A stretch of DNA of 49,686 nt from Treponema sp. (GTDB lineage Bacteria > Spirochaetota > Spirochaetia > Treponematales > Breznakiellaceae), in NCBI GenBank assembly GCA_009780855.1, contig WQZG01000016.1, forward strand, positions 1-49,686, in the 5' to 3' direction. Position 1 is the stretch's first letter, and every line of letters starts with the position of its first letter. The notes under the pieces are model-generated. The model was not told where the DNA came from, searched no databases, and saw only the letters and a list, made by a program, of their open reading frames with translations. Position numbers and translations under genes: made by a program. Positions 31,818-41,230 of the stretch are shown here, one piece after another.

Positions 31818-34058
31818 ATGATAACTGCAATAATAAATTTTTCGGTTCATATATCATTTCTTCTGTGTATAGGTATGATTGCAGTCATTGCACTCAAATG
31901 CCAAAAATCGCATGTGCGTACAGCGTTTCTTCTTGTACTCGGCGCCATGCTGGTATGGAGCGCCGGTACAGTCCTGGAAATGGATTTCAGAATGCTGACC
32001 GGCATTACATACATGATGTTTATCAATATTTGCTACATAGGTATCTGCCTGGTCCCGGTTTTTTTACTCTATTGCGGCAGGGTTATATTCGCGCCGGAAT
32101 GGCAGCCAAAGCCGGTTCACGCGGTTTTTTTTATAGTACCGGCGGCCAGTATCGCCGTGATTTTTACCAATCAATTCCACCATCTGTTTTTCACCGATTT
32201 TTCGCTGGTGTCCTCGGAGGCGGTCTACGGGATTTATTATTATTTCCATTCAGTATATTCATACGGCTGCATAGCGGCCGGAATTATTTTAATGCTGGTC
32301 TCATCGGCCCGCAATTCAGGCCTCCTGTCCAGACAGTCGCTGCTGGTAATAGCCGCGGTCGTTTTTACTGTCATACCCAATATGCTGTATTCGTTCGGGA
32401 TTGCAGAGCTGCCTTTCAGCATAAGCATGGCGGCGTTTACGGTTTCAATTTTTTTGCTGCTGGTTGCCTTTTTTAAATACCGTTTTATTGCAACGCTGCC
32501 GATCACAATACGCCAGATTGTGGATTTGATCTCGGACGGGTACCTGGTAACGGACAGACAGCACCACATCATTTCCTTTAACCGGGCGCTGATCCGCATG
32601 TTCCCAATGCCGCTTAACATCACACCCGGGAACAGCGTCAGGGATTTTATGGACGGGAAATTTTTAAATGTCACCTGGGATCATTACCTGCAGCTGTATG
32701 CGCAGGCAGCGGAACACAACTGTACTGTAACCGCGGAATTCAATATTGCGGAAACTAAATTTCTTAGCGCGGAAATTACTCCGGTTTTTCAGCATAATAC
32801 ACAAACCGGCTGTATAATTTTACTCAAGGACATTACCCAGTCAAAACAATTAATCGAATTGACAAAAACGGAATCGCGTTACAAAAGCGAGTTCCTGTCA
32901 AACATGAGCCACGAAATACGCACGCCGATGAACGCGATTATCGGTATGGTGAATATAGGAAAATCCGCGGCGGACATGGCAAAAAAAGATTACAGCCTTA
33001 CAAGAATCGAAGAAGCTTCCAGGCATCTTCTTGGCATCATTAACAATATTCTGGATATATCGAAAATCGAAGCCGGCAAGTTCGGGCTCTCCGCGCAGGA
33101 ATTCATTTTTGAAAAAATGATACGGCAGGCGGTAAATGTCGTAAAATTCAGGGCGGACGAAAAAAAGCAATCCTTTGCGGTTTATATTGACAACGGCATT
33201 CCCGGAAGTCTAATCGGCGATGATCAGCACCTTGCGCAAGTCATTACCAATTTAATCGGGAACGCTGTCAAGTTTACCCCGGAGAACGGTTCAATTAAAC
33301 TTGATACAAAACTTGTAGAAAAAAATGATGAACAGTGTACGGTACAGTTTGATATTGCCGATTCCGGAATCGGCATCAGCCCGGAACAGCAGGCCCGCCT
33401 GTTCCAGTCATATTCGCAGGCGGAGGACGGGACAGCGCGCAAATTCGGCGGGACAGGTCTTGGACTGGCCATTTCCAAAAATATAGTTGAAATGATGGGC
33501 GGCCGGATCTGGATAGAATCCGAACTTGGCAAAGGCGCTGTGTTTTCTTTTACGGTTAAGCTGGCCAGAGGAACCGGGGAAGGACTATCTGAACAGCAGG
33601 AAGATACCAATTCGGAGGCCGCGGTTTTTACCGGGTCCAAAATCCTGCTTGCGGAGGATGTTGAAGTAAACCGCGAGATTGTTCTTGCCATGCTTGAACC
33701 AACCAGGATCGAAGTTGACTGCGCGGAAAACGGACTGGAAGCTGTCCGAATGTTCAGCGAAGACCCTGAAAAATACGACATGATATTTATGGATTTGCAG
33801 ATGCCGCAGATGGACGGTTACGAAGCTACCCGCCGCATACGGATATTTGAGGAAGAACACAGGAAGCAATCAGGGGAACACAAAAAAAATATCCCGATAA
33901 TAGCAATGACCGCAAGCGTCTTTAGGGAAGATATAGAAAAATGTATCCTGTCGGGAATGAACGGCCATGTAGGCAAACCCCTTAACCTGGGGGAAGTTAT
34001 AAAGCAACTAAAACTTTATATAAAAACTTCCCCCGGCCAAACAGGCCTAACCGCTTAA
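31818..34058 (+). CDS. 7TM-type hybrid histidine kinase with receiver domain
   Basis: 746 residues from ATG 31818 (GGAAGG 8 nt upstream); a TTG at 31800 is in frame and preceded by AGGA, so the start is uncertain by six codons. Six to seven hydrophobic helices fill about 1-215, as in the 7TM sensor module of HisKA_7TM kinases. A PAS-like domain (about 225-335) includes ISDGYLVTDRQHHIISFNRA. The HisKA domain has His365 (MSHEIRTPMN). The ATPase has NLIGNAVKF, DSGIGIS and [13 protein letters not shown]-terminal receiver has Asp659 (MDLQMPQMDG) and Lys in VGKPL. It shares its kinase-receiver half with the kinase at 14406, so they are paralogues with different sensors. It probably follows the EIIA gene in one transcript. 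Confidence 0.92.
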   Translation: MITAIINFSVHISFLLCIGMIAVIALKCQKSHVRTAFLLVLGAMLVWSAGTVLEMDFRMLTGITYMMFINICYIGICLVPVFLLYCGRVIFAPEWQPKPVHAVFFIVPAASIAVIFTNQFHHLFFTDFSLVSSEAVYGIYYYFHSVYSYGCIAAGIILMLVSSARNSGLLSRQSLLVIAAVVFTVIPNMLYSFGIAELPFSISMAAFTVSIFLLLVAFFKYRFIATLPITIRQIVDLISDGYLVTDRQHHIISFNRALIRMFPMPLNITPGNSVRDFMDGKFLNVTWDHYLQLYAQAAEHNCTVTAEFNIAETKFLSAEITPVFQHNTQTGCIILLKDITQSKQLIELTKTESRYKSEFLSNMSHEIRTPMNAIIGMVNIGKSAADMAKKDYSLTRIEEASRHLLGIINNILDISKIEAGKFGLSAQEFIFEKMIRQAVNVVKFRADEKKQSFAVYIDNGIPGSLIGDDQHLAQVITNLIGNAVKFTPENGSIKLDTKLVEKNDEQCTVQFDIADSGIGISPEQQARLFQSYSQAEDGTARKFGGTGLGLAISKNIVEMMGGRIWIESELGKGAVFSFTVKLARGTGEGLSEQQEDTNSEAAVFTGSKILLAEDVEVNREIVLAMLEPTRIEVDCAENGLEAVRMFSEDPEKYDMIFMDLQMPQMDGYEATRRIRIFEEEHRKQSGEHKKNIPIIAMTASVFREDIEKCILSGMNGHVGKPLNLGEVIKQLKLYIKTSPGQTGLTA

Positions 34059-35245
34059 TTGCCTATCTTTTTTAACGCGTCGGCAGCCAGATTCTTGACT
34101 ACGTTTGTCCAGTCGGGAGACTGCTGAACCTGCAGCAGAACGGGCCTTGTAAGGGCCCTGCCGGTGGCGCCGAGATTTCCCATCGCAGGAATTATAACAC
34201 GCACAAGCTGTTCATCATTGGTAGTCAAGGTACCGCTGGTCCGCCGCTGGTGAATGGTGCGCAGGTATCCGGAAAGAAGCCTGGCAGAATCTTCGGAAGA
34301 CAACGAATCCAGAGTATAAATAACCGACAGCCTTTCGTCCATATCACCGTTCATATACGATCTGTCAAGCTGCGGGTAAACAGAGGCATCCTGGGTTTTG
34401 TAGCGCCGGATCATGTTAAGCGCAAGCATGCGCATCTGGGTCAATACCTGGCGCAGGCGTACATCGCTTACCTGCTGTTTCCAGCCTTCGGCCAGGGCCG
34501 CAACCGCGACATTGGCCTTGTGTTCATCGGCCGCATTTGAGCGTTCGCTGGTCCGCAGGGCCAAGTATTTGACATCATAGGTATAACCGGAGCTTGTCAC
34601 AACCGATAACAGCTGATCGGTAGGATCATCCATAATATTTAAGAGTGAAATGGACGCCTGATTCTTGATTCTCTCTGAATACCAGCCGGTAGAAGCAAAA
34701 AAGACAGGTAAAAATCCCTCCGGCGCCTTGTAATTTTCAAGGGAAATAATTGCCCCGTAAGCAATCCGCTCGGACCTTTCCCTCATCGTAAGGTCGGATT
34801 GCGGCTGGGTGTTTAAATCGTTCAGGATCTGCACAACCTGGGGAAGGAACGCAGTGTCGCCGATTTTACCCAGGGCGACAAGCGCTTCTGCCTTGACCAA
34901 TGCATTGTCAAAATAACCAACCATCCTCCACAAATTGAGAGCCGATTCCGTATGTCTGGCCTCGCCGAGCTGGACTGCCAATATACGGGCAACCGAATCG
35001 GCCGCATCCCATTCCGAACGGGTATTAATGTTGGGATATTGGAGAATCAGCTTATCCAGAGCTTTGGCGTAAAAATCCTCGGCGCCTGCGTAATTCCCGT
35101 CCACAACGTTTTGTATGTATATAAGCTGTTCCGCCACGGACTGGGCGCCGTCGTAGGCCTGCGACCAGGCGTCAAGTTCACTTGATTGGGCATATAATGC
35201 CATACCGGTTAAACAACACATCAATAAAATGAATATTCGTTTCAT
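34055..35245 (-). CDS. Secreted HEAT-like repeat protein
   Basis: 396 residues from the ATG at 35245; the longer frame would start upstream of the predicted transcription start. The signal peptide is at 1-19 (ILLMCCLTGMALYAQ). The rest is helical with HEAT-type repeats, for example ALVKAEALVALGKIGDTAFLPQV near 115-135 and ASISLLNIMDDP. It is probably a periplasmic or outer-membrane-associated scaffold; no enzyme motif is seen. The PQQ-like propeller protein at 41231 also carries a HEAT-like C-terminal part. The last 4 nt overlap the convergent kinase stop. Confidence 0.7.
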   Translation of the reverse strand: MKRIFILLMCCLTGMALYAQSSELDAWSQAYDGAQSVAEQLIYIQNVVDGNYAGAEDFYAKALDKLILQYPNINTRSEWDAADSVARILAVQLGEARHTESALNLWRMVGYFDNALVKAEALVALGKIGDTAFLPQVVQILNDLNTQPQSDLTMRERSERIAYGAIISLENYKAPEGFLPVFFASTGWYSERIKNQASISLLNIMDDPTDQLLSVVTSSGYTYDVKYLALRTSERSNAADEHKANVAVAALAEGWKQQVSDVRLRQVLTQMRMLALNMIRRYKTQDASVYPQLDRSYMNGDMDERLSVIYTLDSLSSEDSARLLSGYLRTIHQRRTSGTLTTNDEQLVRVIIPAMGNLGATGRALTRPVLLQVQQSPDWTNVVKNLAADALKKIGN

Positions 35246-35254
35246 AGTAAATGT

Positions 35255-35283
35255 ATTATGATACACTAAAACAGTATTTTCAA
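35255..35283 (-). promoter_or_regulatory. Promoter of the HEAT-like gene, near-leaderless
   Basis: Minus strand: TTGAAA (35283-35278), 17 nt, CATAAT (35260-35255), then 9 nt to ATG 35245; predicted 5' leader of about 3 nt. Confidence 0.6.
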
Positions 35284-35294
35284 TATAGAAATTA

Positions 35295-35338
35295 CAGAAA
35301 TGAATACCCAAATAAATTTTTTTGGGCATTCATTTCTG
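35295..35338. other. 18-bp near-perfect inverted repeat between divergent genes
   Basis: CAGAAATGAATACCCAAA (35295-35312) and TTTGGGCATTCATTTCTG (35321-35338) pair at 17 of 18 positions with an 8-nt AT loop. It lies upstream of both divergent genes, so it is not a simple 3' terminator. It may be an operator, a leader hairpin of the glycosidase mRNA, or a small mobile repeat. Confidence 0.7.
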
Positions 35339-35374
35339 CATTTGTCCAATATAGTAATATATTTAGGAGTAGTC

Positions 35375-37309
35375 ATGTTCATTTGCGGTAATCGGATAAT
35401 CGATGAATTTGGCCGGTGTTTAATACTGCGGGGCTGCAACCTTGGGGGCAGTTCCAAGCTGCCGGCGTCTCCGGTGCAGGCGGCCGGACAGGGAACATTG
35501 TCGTTAAATAATCCGGAAGGTGTTTCTTTTGTTGGGAGGCCTTTCCCGCTTGAAGATGCGGAATTTCATTTTAAAAGGCTAAAAGAATGGGGATTTACGT
35601 TATTGCGTTTTGTTTTAACCTGGGAAGCTCTGGAACATTCGGGGCCCGGGATTTATGACGAAGAATATCTGGCTTATTTAAGGAAGATTCTGCTTACCGC
35701 GGAAAAAGAAGGAATTGCTGTATTCCTTGATCCGCACCAGGATGTCTGGAGCAGGTGGACAGGAGGAGACGGAGCGCCGGCCTGGACTCTGGAAAAGATA
35801 GGCATTGATTTAAACCGGTTGGACGCCGCGGGGGCCGTGATAACTTTTCAGCATGGAAAGGAACTGCCGGAGTGCCGGGATTATTGGAAAAAGGACGGCC
35901 GGCCCATGTTTTTTTGGCCGGTTAATTATTTTAGGTACGCCGCATCCACAATGTTTACCCTTTTTTTTGGCGGCAATGTTTACGCGCCTGATTTTACAAT
36001 CGAAAACGAAAATGCCCAGACCTGGCTGCAGGAACGCTACATCGCAGCCTTTAGGCATTGTTACAGGCGGCTAAAGAACTGCCGCGCACTGGCCGGCTGG
36101 GGAACAATGAACGAGCCGTTTCCGGGTTATATAGGATGCCGGGATTTGAGCGTAACGGAAAACTCCTTTTTGCCCCTGGGCCCAACACCCTCACCCTGGG
36201 AGTCCATGCTTGCGGCTTCCGGGGAGGCGGTTGAAGTATCTTCCCTCTCTCCTTGGTTAAAAAAACCAATAAGGACAGGCAAAGCGATTCTTAATCCGAA
36301 GAAGAAAAAATTGTACAGGGACGGATTTGACTGCCCGTGGAAAACTGCCGGCGTATGGACAGAAGCCGGCGGGCAAAAAAAATTGCTTAATAAAGACCAT
36401 TTCGCCCTTTACAACGGAAGGCCGGTAAATTTTACCGATGATTTTTTAAAGCCGTTTTTAACCAAATTTATCGAGCGGATGAAGGAAGCGGACCGGCCCG
36501 CGCTTTTTTTTATCGAAGGCCTGGCGCAAGCCAATGCCCAGGGTAATGCCCAAGCCGCCCACCCGTCATGGTCGGCTGCTGACGGAGAGAACACTGTCAA
36601 CGCGTTCCATTATTATGAGGCGCTTACGGTTTTTACCAAAAAGTTTATTCCCTGGCTGGCTTTTGATCAGGAAAGCGGAAAAATAATTATTGGCAAAAAA
36701 AAGGCTGCTGCCTGTTACTCGTCAAAACTCGGAGCGGCCGCTGAATGGACCAGGACCAGAATGAACAACATTCCGTGCCTGCTGGGAGAGTTTGGGCTGC
36801 CGTTTGATCTTAACAACAGGAAAAGTTTTAAAACGGGCAATTACCGCTCACATGAGGAAGCTTTGTCGCGTTATTACGACAGCATCGACAAAAACCTGCT
36901 CCACAGCACCATCTGGAACTATACTGCGGACAATACAAATGAAGCAGGCGATCACTGGAACGCCGAGGACTTTTCCATTGTCTGCGGCGGAGAAGGCCGC
37001 GCAATAAAAGGCTGGCTCCGCCCCTACCCCATGGCCACAGCAGGAGACCCGCTGGAAATTTGCTGGGACAGAAAAAAATACGTTTTTGTTTACAGATTTA
37101 TGGCAGATCCGCTTATTGAAAAACCTACAAAAATTTTTTTACCTAATGTCTGGTTTGGAGAAAACCCTGATGTAAACATAATTACACCGCAAGCGCGTGT
37201 TGTTTTAAAGACTGAATACTCGTTTAAGGAACAGATGTTCTATATATATAATGAAGGTTATCAGGGAGAAGTGAAGATAAAAATTAAAAGGTTAGTGGTT
37301 AGTGGTTAG
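35375..37309 (+). CDS. Intracellular GH5 glycosidase of the endoglycoceramidase/steryl-glucosidase type
   Basis: 644 residues from the ATG preceded by AGGAG; the longer frame is untranslated leader. There is no signal peptide. GH5 features: RGCNLGGSSK near the N-terminus, FLDPHQDVWSRW near 118-129 with GDGAPAWTLE, acid/base Glu247 in TMNEPFPGY, and nucleophile Glu472 in LLGEFGLPF. A C-terminal beta domain (about 565-640, PMATAGDPLEICWD onward) matches the GH5 C-terminal module. The DPHQDVWSR/GGxGAPxWT block is characteristic, as I recall it, of fungal EGCrP2/Egh1 steryl-beta-glucosidases (GH5_12), which are also intracellular. A bacterial relative could cleave sterol glucosides or glycosylceramides from plant or fungal gut material. 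The stop codon lies inside a 7-bp tandem repeat. Confidence 0.82.
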   Translation: MFICGNRIIDEFGRCLILRGCNLGGSSKLPASPVQAAGQGTLSLNNPEGVSFVGRPFPLEDAEFHFKRLKEWGFTLLRFVLTWEALEHSGPGIYDEEYLAYLRKILLTAEKEGIAVFLDPHQDVWSRWTGGDGAPAWTLEKIGIDLNRLDAAGAVITFQHGKELPECRDYWKKDGRPMFFWPVNYFRYAASTMFTLFFGGNVYAPDFTIENENAQTWLQERYIAAFRHCYRRLKNCRALAGWGTMNEPFPGYIGCRDLSVTENSFLPLGPTPSPWESMLAASGEAVEVSSLSPWLKKPIRTGKAILNPKKKKLYRDGFDCPWKTAGVWTEAGGQKKLLNKDHFALYNGRPVNFTDDFLKPFLTKFIERMKEADRPALFFIEGLAQANAQGNAQAAHPSWSAADGENTVNAFHYYEALTVFTKKFIPWLAFDQESGKIIIGKKKAAACYSSKLGAAAEWTRTRMNNIPCLLGEFGLPFDLNNRKSFKTGNYRSHEEALSRYYDSIDKNLLHSTIWNYTADNTNEAGDHWNAEDFSIVCGGEGRAIKGWLRPYPMATAGDPLEICWDRKKYVFVYRFMADPLIEKPTKIFLPNVWFGENPDVNIITPQARVVLKTEYSFKEQMFYIYNEGYQGEVKIKIKRLVVSG

Positions 37310-37317
37310 TGGTTAGT
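37290..37317 (+). repeat. Four tandem GGTTAGT units across a stop codon
   Basis: Perfect 7-bp units at 37290, 37297, 37304 and 37311. The third contains the glycosidase TAG stop (37307-37309), so the last residues of the protein (LVVSG) are repeat-encoded and slippage would change the C-terminus. Confidence 0.9.
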
Positions 37318-37327
37318 TGTTCTGTCC

Positions 37328-37359
37328 ACTCAACTACTCAACTACTCAACTACTCAACT
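37328..37359 (+). repeat. Four tandem ACTCAACT units
   Basis: Perfect 8-bp units at 37328, 37336, 37344 and 37352. CAACTA in this array can pair with TAGTTG at the end of the preceding GGTTAGT array, giving a possible 3' hairpin for the glycosidase mRNA. Confidence 0.85.
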
Positions 37360-37460
37360 AATTTCTCCTTTCTTCTCCGTGCCTCTGTGAACTTCGTGAA
37401 CCCAGTGAGATCCTATTCGAAAATTTTTTGTTCGTGAACTTTTGTGAGGTTCGTGGTAAA
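37360..37460. repeat. CTCTGTG/TTCGTGAAC-rich intergenic sequence
   Basis: It contains CTCCGTGCCTCTGTGAAC, CTTCGTGAACCC, GTTCGTGAACTTTTGTGAG and GTTCGTGG. Variants of the TTCGTGAAC / CTCTGTG words recur at short distance. Similar intergenic sequences (CTCCGTG-CTCTGTG-TTCGTGG) are dispersed in many bacterial genomes, from memory. There is no coding potential. Confidence 0.45.
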
Positions 37461-38135
37461 TCAAATAAGAGCCGACAGGGTAAGGTAATCCAGTTTCTTG
37501 CCGTCTCTGTAGACACGCATATTGCCTGAACTTACTTCGTCGATTAATGTCACTTCGCCGTCTACAAGGCCGAATTCGACTTTTATATCGTAAAGTTCAA
37601 GACCGCGGGCCTTGAGGTCGTCCCGGATTATATTGCAGATTTTTATGGTGTCGGTTCTAATTTTATCGTATTGCGCTTTGGTCAGGAGTTTGAGCGCTTC
37701 CAGAATTTCACATGTGGCCGGCGGATCATCGCGGTCATCATCCTTCAGTGTTACCTCGAAAACCGCGGGCAGGTCTTCGCCTTCGGTACAGTAGGAACCA
37801 AACCTTTTGACAAAACTGCCCGCTGCTTTGTAGCGGACCACAAACTCCAGACCTTTCCCAAAAGACTTGCCCGGACGGACTGTCATTTCGTTTTTGGAAA
37901 GATCAGCGTTTATGTAATGGGTATTAATCTCGCGCTTTTTTAAAAGTTCAAAGTAATACGCGGTCATTTTGAGGGCGCCGGAAGCAACACCGGCAACCGA
38001 ACCTATAACCTTGTTGCCGCCCGGATCCGGATTGCCGGGGCTGTGACCGGTTACAGTGTCCTTGAATTTCAAAAGTATATTGCCGTCAGGCAGCTTGTAA
38101 ACATCTTTGGTCTTGCCGTTTTTTAATAATTCCAT
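37461..38135 (-). CDS. purC: SAICAR synthetase (phosphoribosylaminoimidazole-succinocarboxamide synthase)
   Basis: 224 residues from the ATG with AAGGGG 7 nt upstream; an ATG 8 codons earlier is possible. It joins aspartate to CAIR with ATP in purine synthesis. Motifs: LLKNGKTKDVYKL at the N-terminus, KFKDTVTGHS, the MTAYYFELLKKREINTHY block and TDTIKICNIIRDDLKARGLELYDIKVEFG, with LIDEVSSGNMRVYRDGK near the C-terminus. It is at the short end of the family. No other purine genes are nearby. Confidence 0.94.
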   Translation of the reverse strand: MELLKNGKTKDVYKLPDGNILLKFKDTVTGHSPGNPDPGGNKVIGSVAGVASGALKMTAYYFELLKKREINTHYINADLSKNEMTVRPGKSFGKGLEFVVRYKAAGSFVKRFGSYCTEGEDLPAVFEVTLKDDDRDDPPATCEILEALKLLTKAQYDKIRTDTIKICNIIRDDLKARGLELYDIKVEFGLVDGEVTLIDEVSSGNMRVYRDGKKLDYLTLSALI

Positions 38136-38174
38136 AAATTTACCCCTTGGGCTGAACATAATTTCCGTTATTAA

Positions 38175-38203
38175 ATTATGGCAAAAAACCCTGGCTATTG
38201 CAA
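38175..38203 (-). promoter_or_regulatory. purC promoter
   Basis: Minus strand: TTGCAA (38203-38198), 17 nt, CATAAT (38180-38175). The predicted start near 38168 leaves a leader of about 33 nt with AAGGGG before the chosen ATG, supporting that start. TTGCAA is self-complementary and could serve the divergent gene too. Confidence 0.6.
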
Positions 38204-38252
38204 TAACACCTAAAAATAACTTACTGTAAATAACTAACGGGAGGAGGAATCA

Positions 38253-38795
38253 ATGAACCCCTTTATCGTAATATCAATTCTGTTGTGGATTGCGGTTTTT
38301 GTTTACTGGCTCATAAGGTCCCAAAAACAGGGAATCATGAATGAAATCGCCGGGCTGATAAAACTGGCACTATCCGGGCTGATAATTTTTATACCGGTAA
38401 TTTTTTTAAGTGTTTTATATTTGTATAAACCGTTATTTTTATTAAACATAATCGGAACAGGCATTGTTGCTTTTGGGTTTATCCTTTGTATTGTCTCAAG
38501 GGAGTATCTCGCGCAAAACTGGAGCGGCAAGGTAGTAATTCAGGCAGAACACACATTGGTACAGAACGGTCCATATAAAATTTTACGGCATCCGATTTAC
38601 TCAGGCGTTTTAATTATGATGCTGGGATCAAGTTTGTTGGCCGGTAATTTGTTGGGATTTGTATGGTTTGTATTTTCATTTTTTGGATTATACAGGAAGA
38701 GCAAGCAGGAAGAAGAATTGTTAATTACAAAATTCGGCGATAGTTATGAACAGTATAAAAAATCTACAAGTATGATTATACCAAAAATATTGTAA
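38253..38795 (+). CDS. Isoprenylcysteine carboxyl methyltransferase-like membrane protein
   Basis: 180 residues with about five hydrophobic helices (about 3-20, 30-58, 65-88, 118-150). The ICMT/PEMT signature is present: LVQNGPYKILRHPIYSGVLIMMLG (about 108-131), in which RHPxY binds S-adenosylmethionine, and EEELLITKFGDSYEQYKK at the C-terminus. Bacterial members methylate unknown lipid or small-molecule acceptors; isoprenylated proteins are not expected. A strong GGGAGGAGG lies before the ATG. Divergent from purC. Confidence 0.88.
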   Translation: MNPFIVISILLWIAVFVYWLIRSQKQGIMNEIAGLIKLALSGLIIFIPVIFLSVLYLYKPLFLLNIIGTGIVAFGFILCIVSREYLAQNWSGKVVIQAEHTLVQNGPYKILRHPIYSGVLIMMLGSSLLAGNLLGFVWFVFSFFGLYRKSKQEEELLITKFGDSYEQYKKSTSMIIPKIL

Positions 38796-38820
38796 TGAAG
38801 GGTATCAATACCGCATTAAA

Positions 38821-38858
38821 AACCCGGAAGAATCTGTTGTTACAAATCCTCCCGGGTT
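38821..38858. terminator. Weak hairpin between convergent genes
   Basis: AACCCGG (38821-38827) pairs with CCGGGTT (38852-38858), with a 24-nt loop, between the methyltransferase-like gene and enolase. The long loop and missing T-run make termination uncertain. Confidence 0.35.
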
Positions 38859-38883
38859 AACAGGCAAAAACCAGTAAAAAAAT

Positions 38884-40254
<1,371 letters not shown>

Positions 40255-40296
40255 TCAAGGGAGGATAATGCATTAATAATAATGCATTAACAATAA

Positions 40297-40324
40297 TTGA
40301 CAAATAACCAATGTTGGGAATAAT
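40297..40324 (+). promoter_or_regulatory. Promoter of the secreted-protein gene, predicted leaderless
   Basis: TTGACA (40297-40302), 16 nt, AATAAT (40319-40324), then 8 nt to ATG 40333. This excludes the upstream in-frame TTG as a start. Confidence 0.65.
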
Positions 40325-40332
40325 TGAAACAT

Positions 40333-41214
40333 ATGAAAAAAACAGCAATTTTTTGGCTATGCTTAATAATAAATCTGCCTGCTTTTGCACAAACAGCCGG
40401 ACCCTGGAGGGCCACTGTCGCGATTGTACCCTTTGAAGCCGGGCCTGCTCCCGCCGCAAACACTGCTCCCGGTACAGCGGCAAACACGATTCCTCCTCCG
40501 GTTGATTATCAGCTTCTGGCGGACGCGGCATCCCTTAATGATCAGCTTGTCAATGAACTCAATTCCTGGGACGCGCTTAATATAATAACCGGAGACGGAA
40601 AAAGCGATTATACGGTCAGGAGCAGACTTGAATTGGTTAATAACCAATATGTCCTTAGCGCCTCTGTCTACGATACCGCCGCCAACAAACTGTTGAATTC
40701 GGCAAAAGAACAGGCTTCAAGCATAACCGCCCTTTCATCGCAAATATTTTCATTCGCGGCCCAGGTTACAGAAAATGTACCTTTCCCCAACTACCTTTTG
40801 GGCAGGTGGAAGGCGGTAATAAACATGAATGACGGCCCGCTTACCTGTATACTTGAATTTAAGCCGGACAGGACAATAACGGCCGAACAATACGATACCT
40901 GGGAACACAGGCTGGGCACTAACGCCCTGCGGTACCAGGGTTACGGGACAGGAACATATACATACTGGGGATATGCCAGACGTTTCGTGCGCGGCCTGCC
41001 GACAGACGGGTTTGTTACCATAAATCTAAAGCTTAATGACGCTTTGCCAAAGTACGTTTCAATATCGTATACGCGCATAAATTTTTCATTTAATGATGAA
41101 AAAAATGTTTTTGAACTGGTTGGGAGCGGATTCGGCTGCGGAGATAATTTTTCCGGCCCTTCGGTATATCCGGGCCAGAATGTAGCCTACACCAGTTTCA
41201 CCAAAATACAATAG
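40333..41214 (+). CDS. Secreted protein of unknown function
   Basis: 293 residues. The signal peptide is at 1-20 (IFWLCLIINLPAFAQ). Residues about 25-150 begin ATVAIVPFEAG and end with a helical stretch; this is reminiscent of TolB/CsgG-like N-terminal domains that open with a VAVLPF strand, with a Pro/Ala-rich insert at about 36-60. Residues about 155-293 are beta-rich and begin YLLGRWKAVINMNDGPLTCILEFKPDRT, a lipocalin-like or DUF-type opening (GxW motif). No known family is assigned. It is followed after 16 nt by the PQQ-like protein gene, so both probably act in the envelope. Confidence 0.65.
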   Translation: MKKTAIFWLCLIINLPAFAQTAGPWRATVAIVPFEAGPAPAANTAPGTAANTIPPPVDYQLLADAASLNDQLVNELNSWDALNIITGDGKSDYTVRSRLELVNNQYVLSASVYDTAANKLLNSAKEQASSITALSSQIFSFAAQVTENVPFPNYLLGRWKAVINMNDGPLTCILEFKPDRTITAEQYDTWEHRLGTNALRYQGYGTGTYTYWGYARRFVRGLPTDGFVTINLKLNDALPKYVSISYTRINFSFNDEKNVFELVGSGFGCGDNFSGPSVYPGQNVAYTSFTKIQ

Positions 41215-41230
41215 AAGGTTCAGGGGATTT

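Noticed and set aside
38204-38252. Promoter for the ICMT-like gene using TTGCAA as -35
   Set aside because: No acceptable -10 at 16-18 nt spacing on the plus strand.
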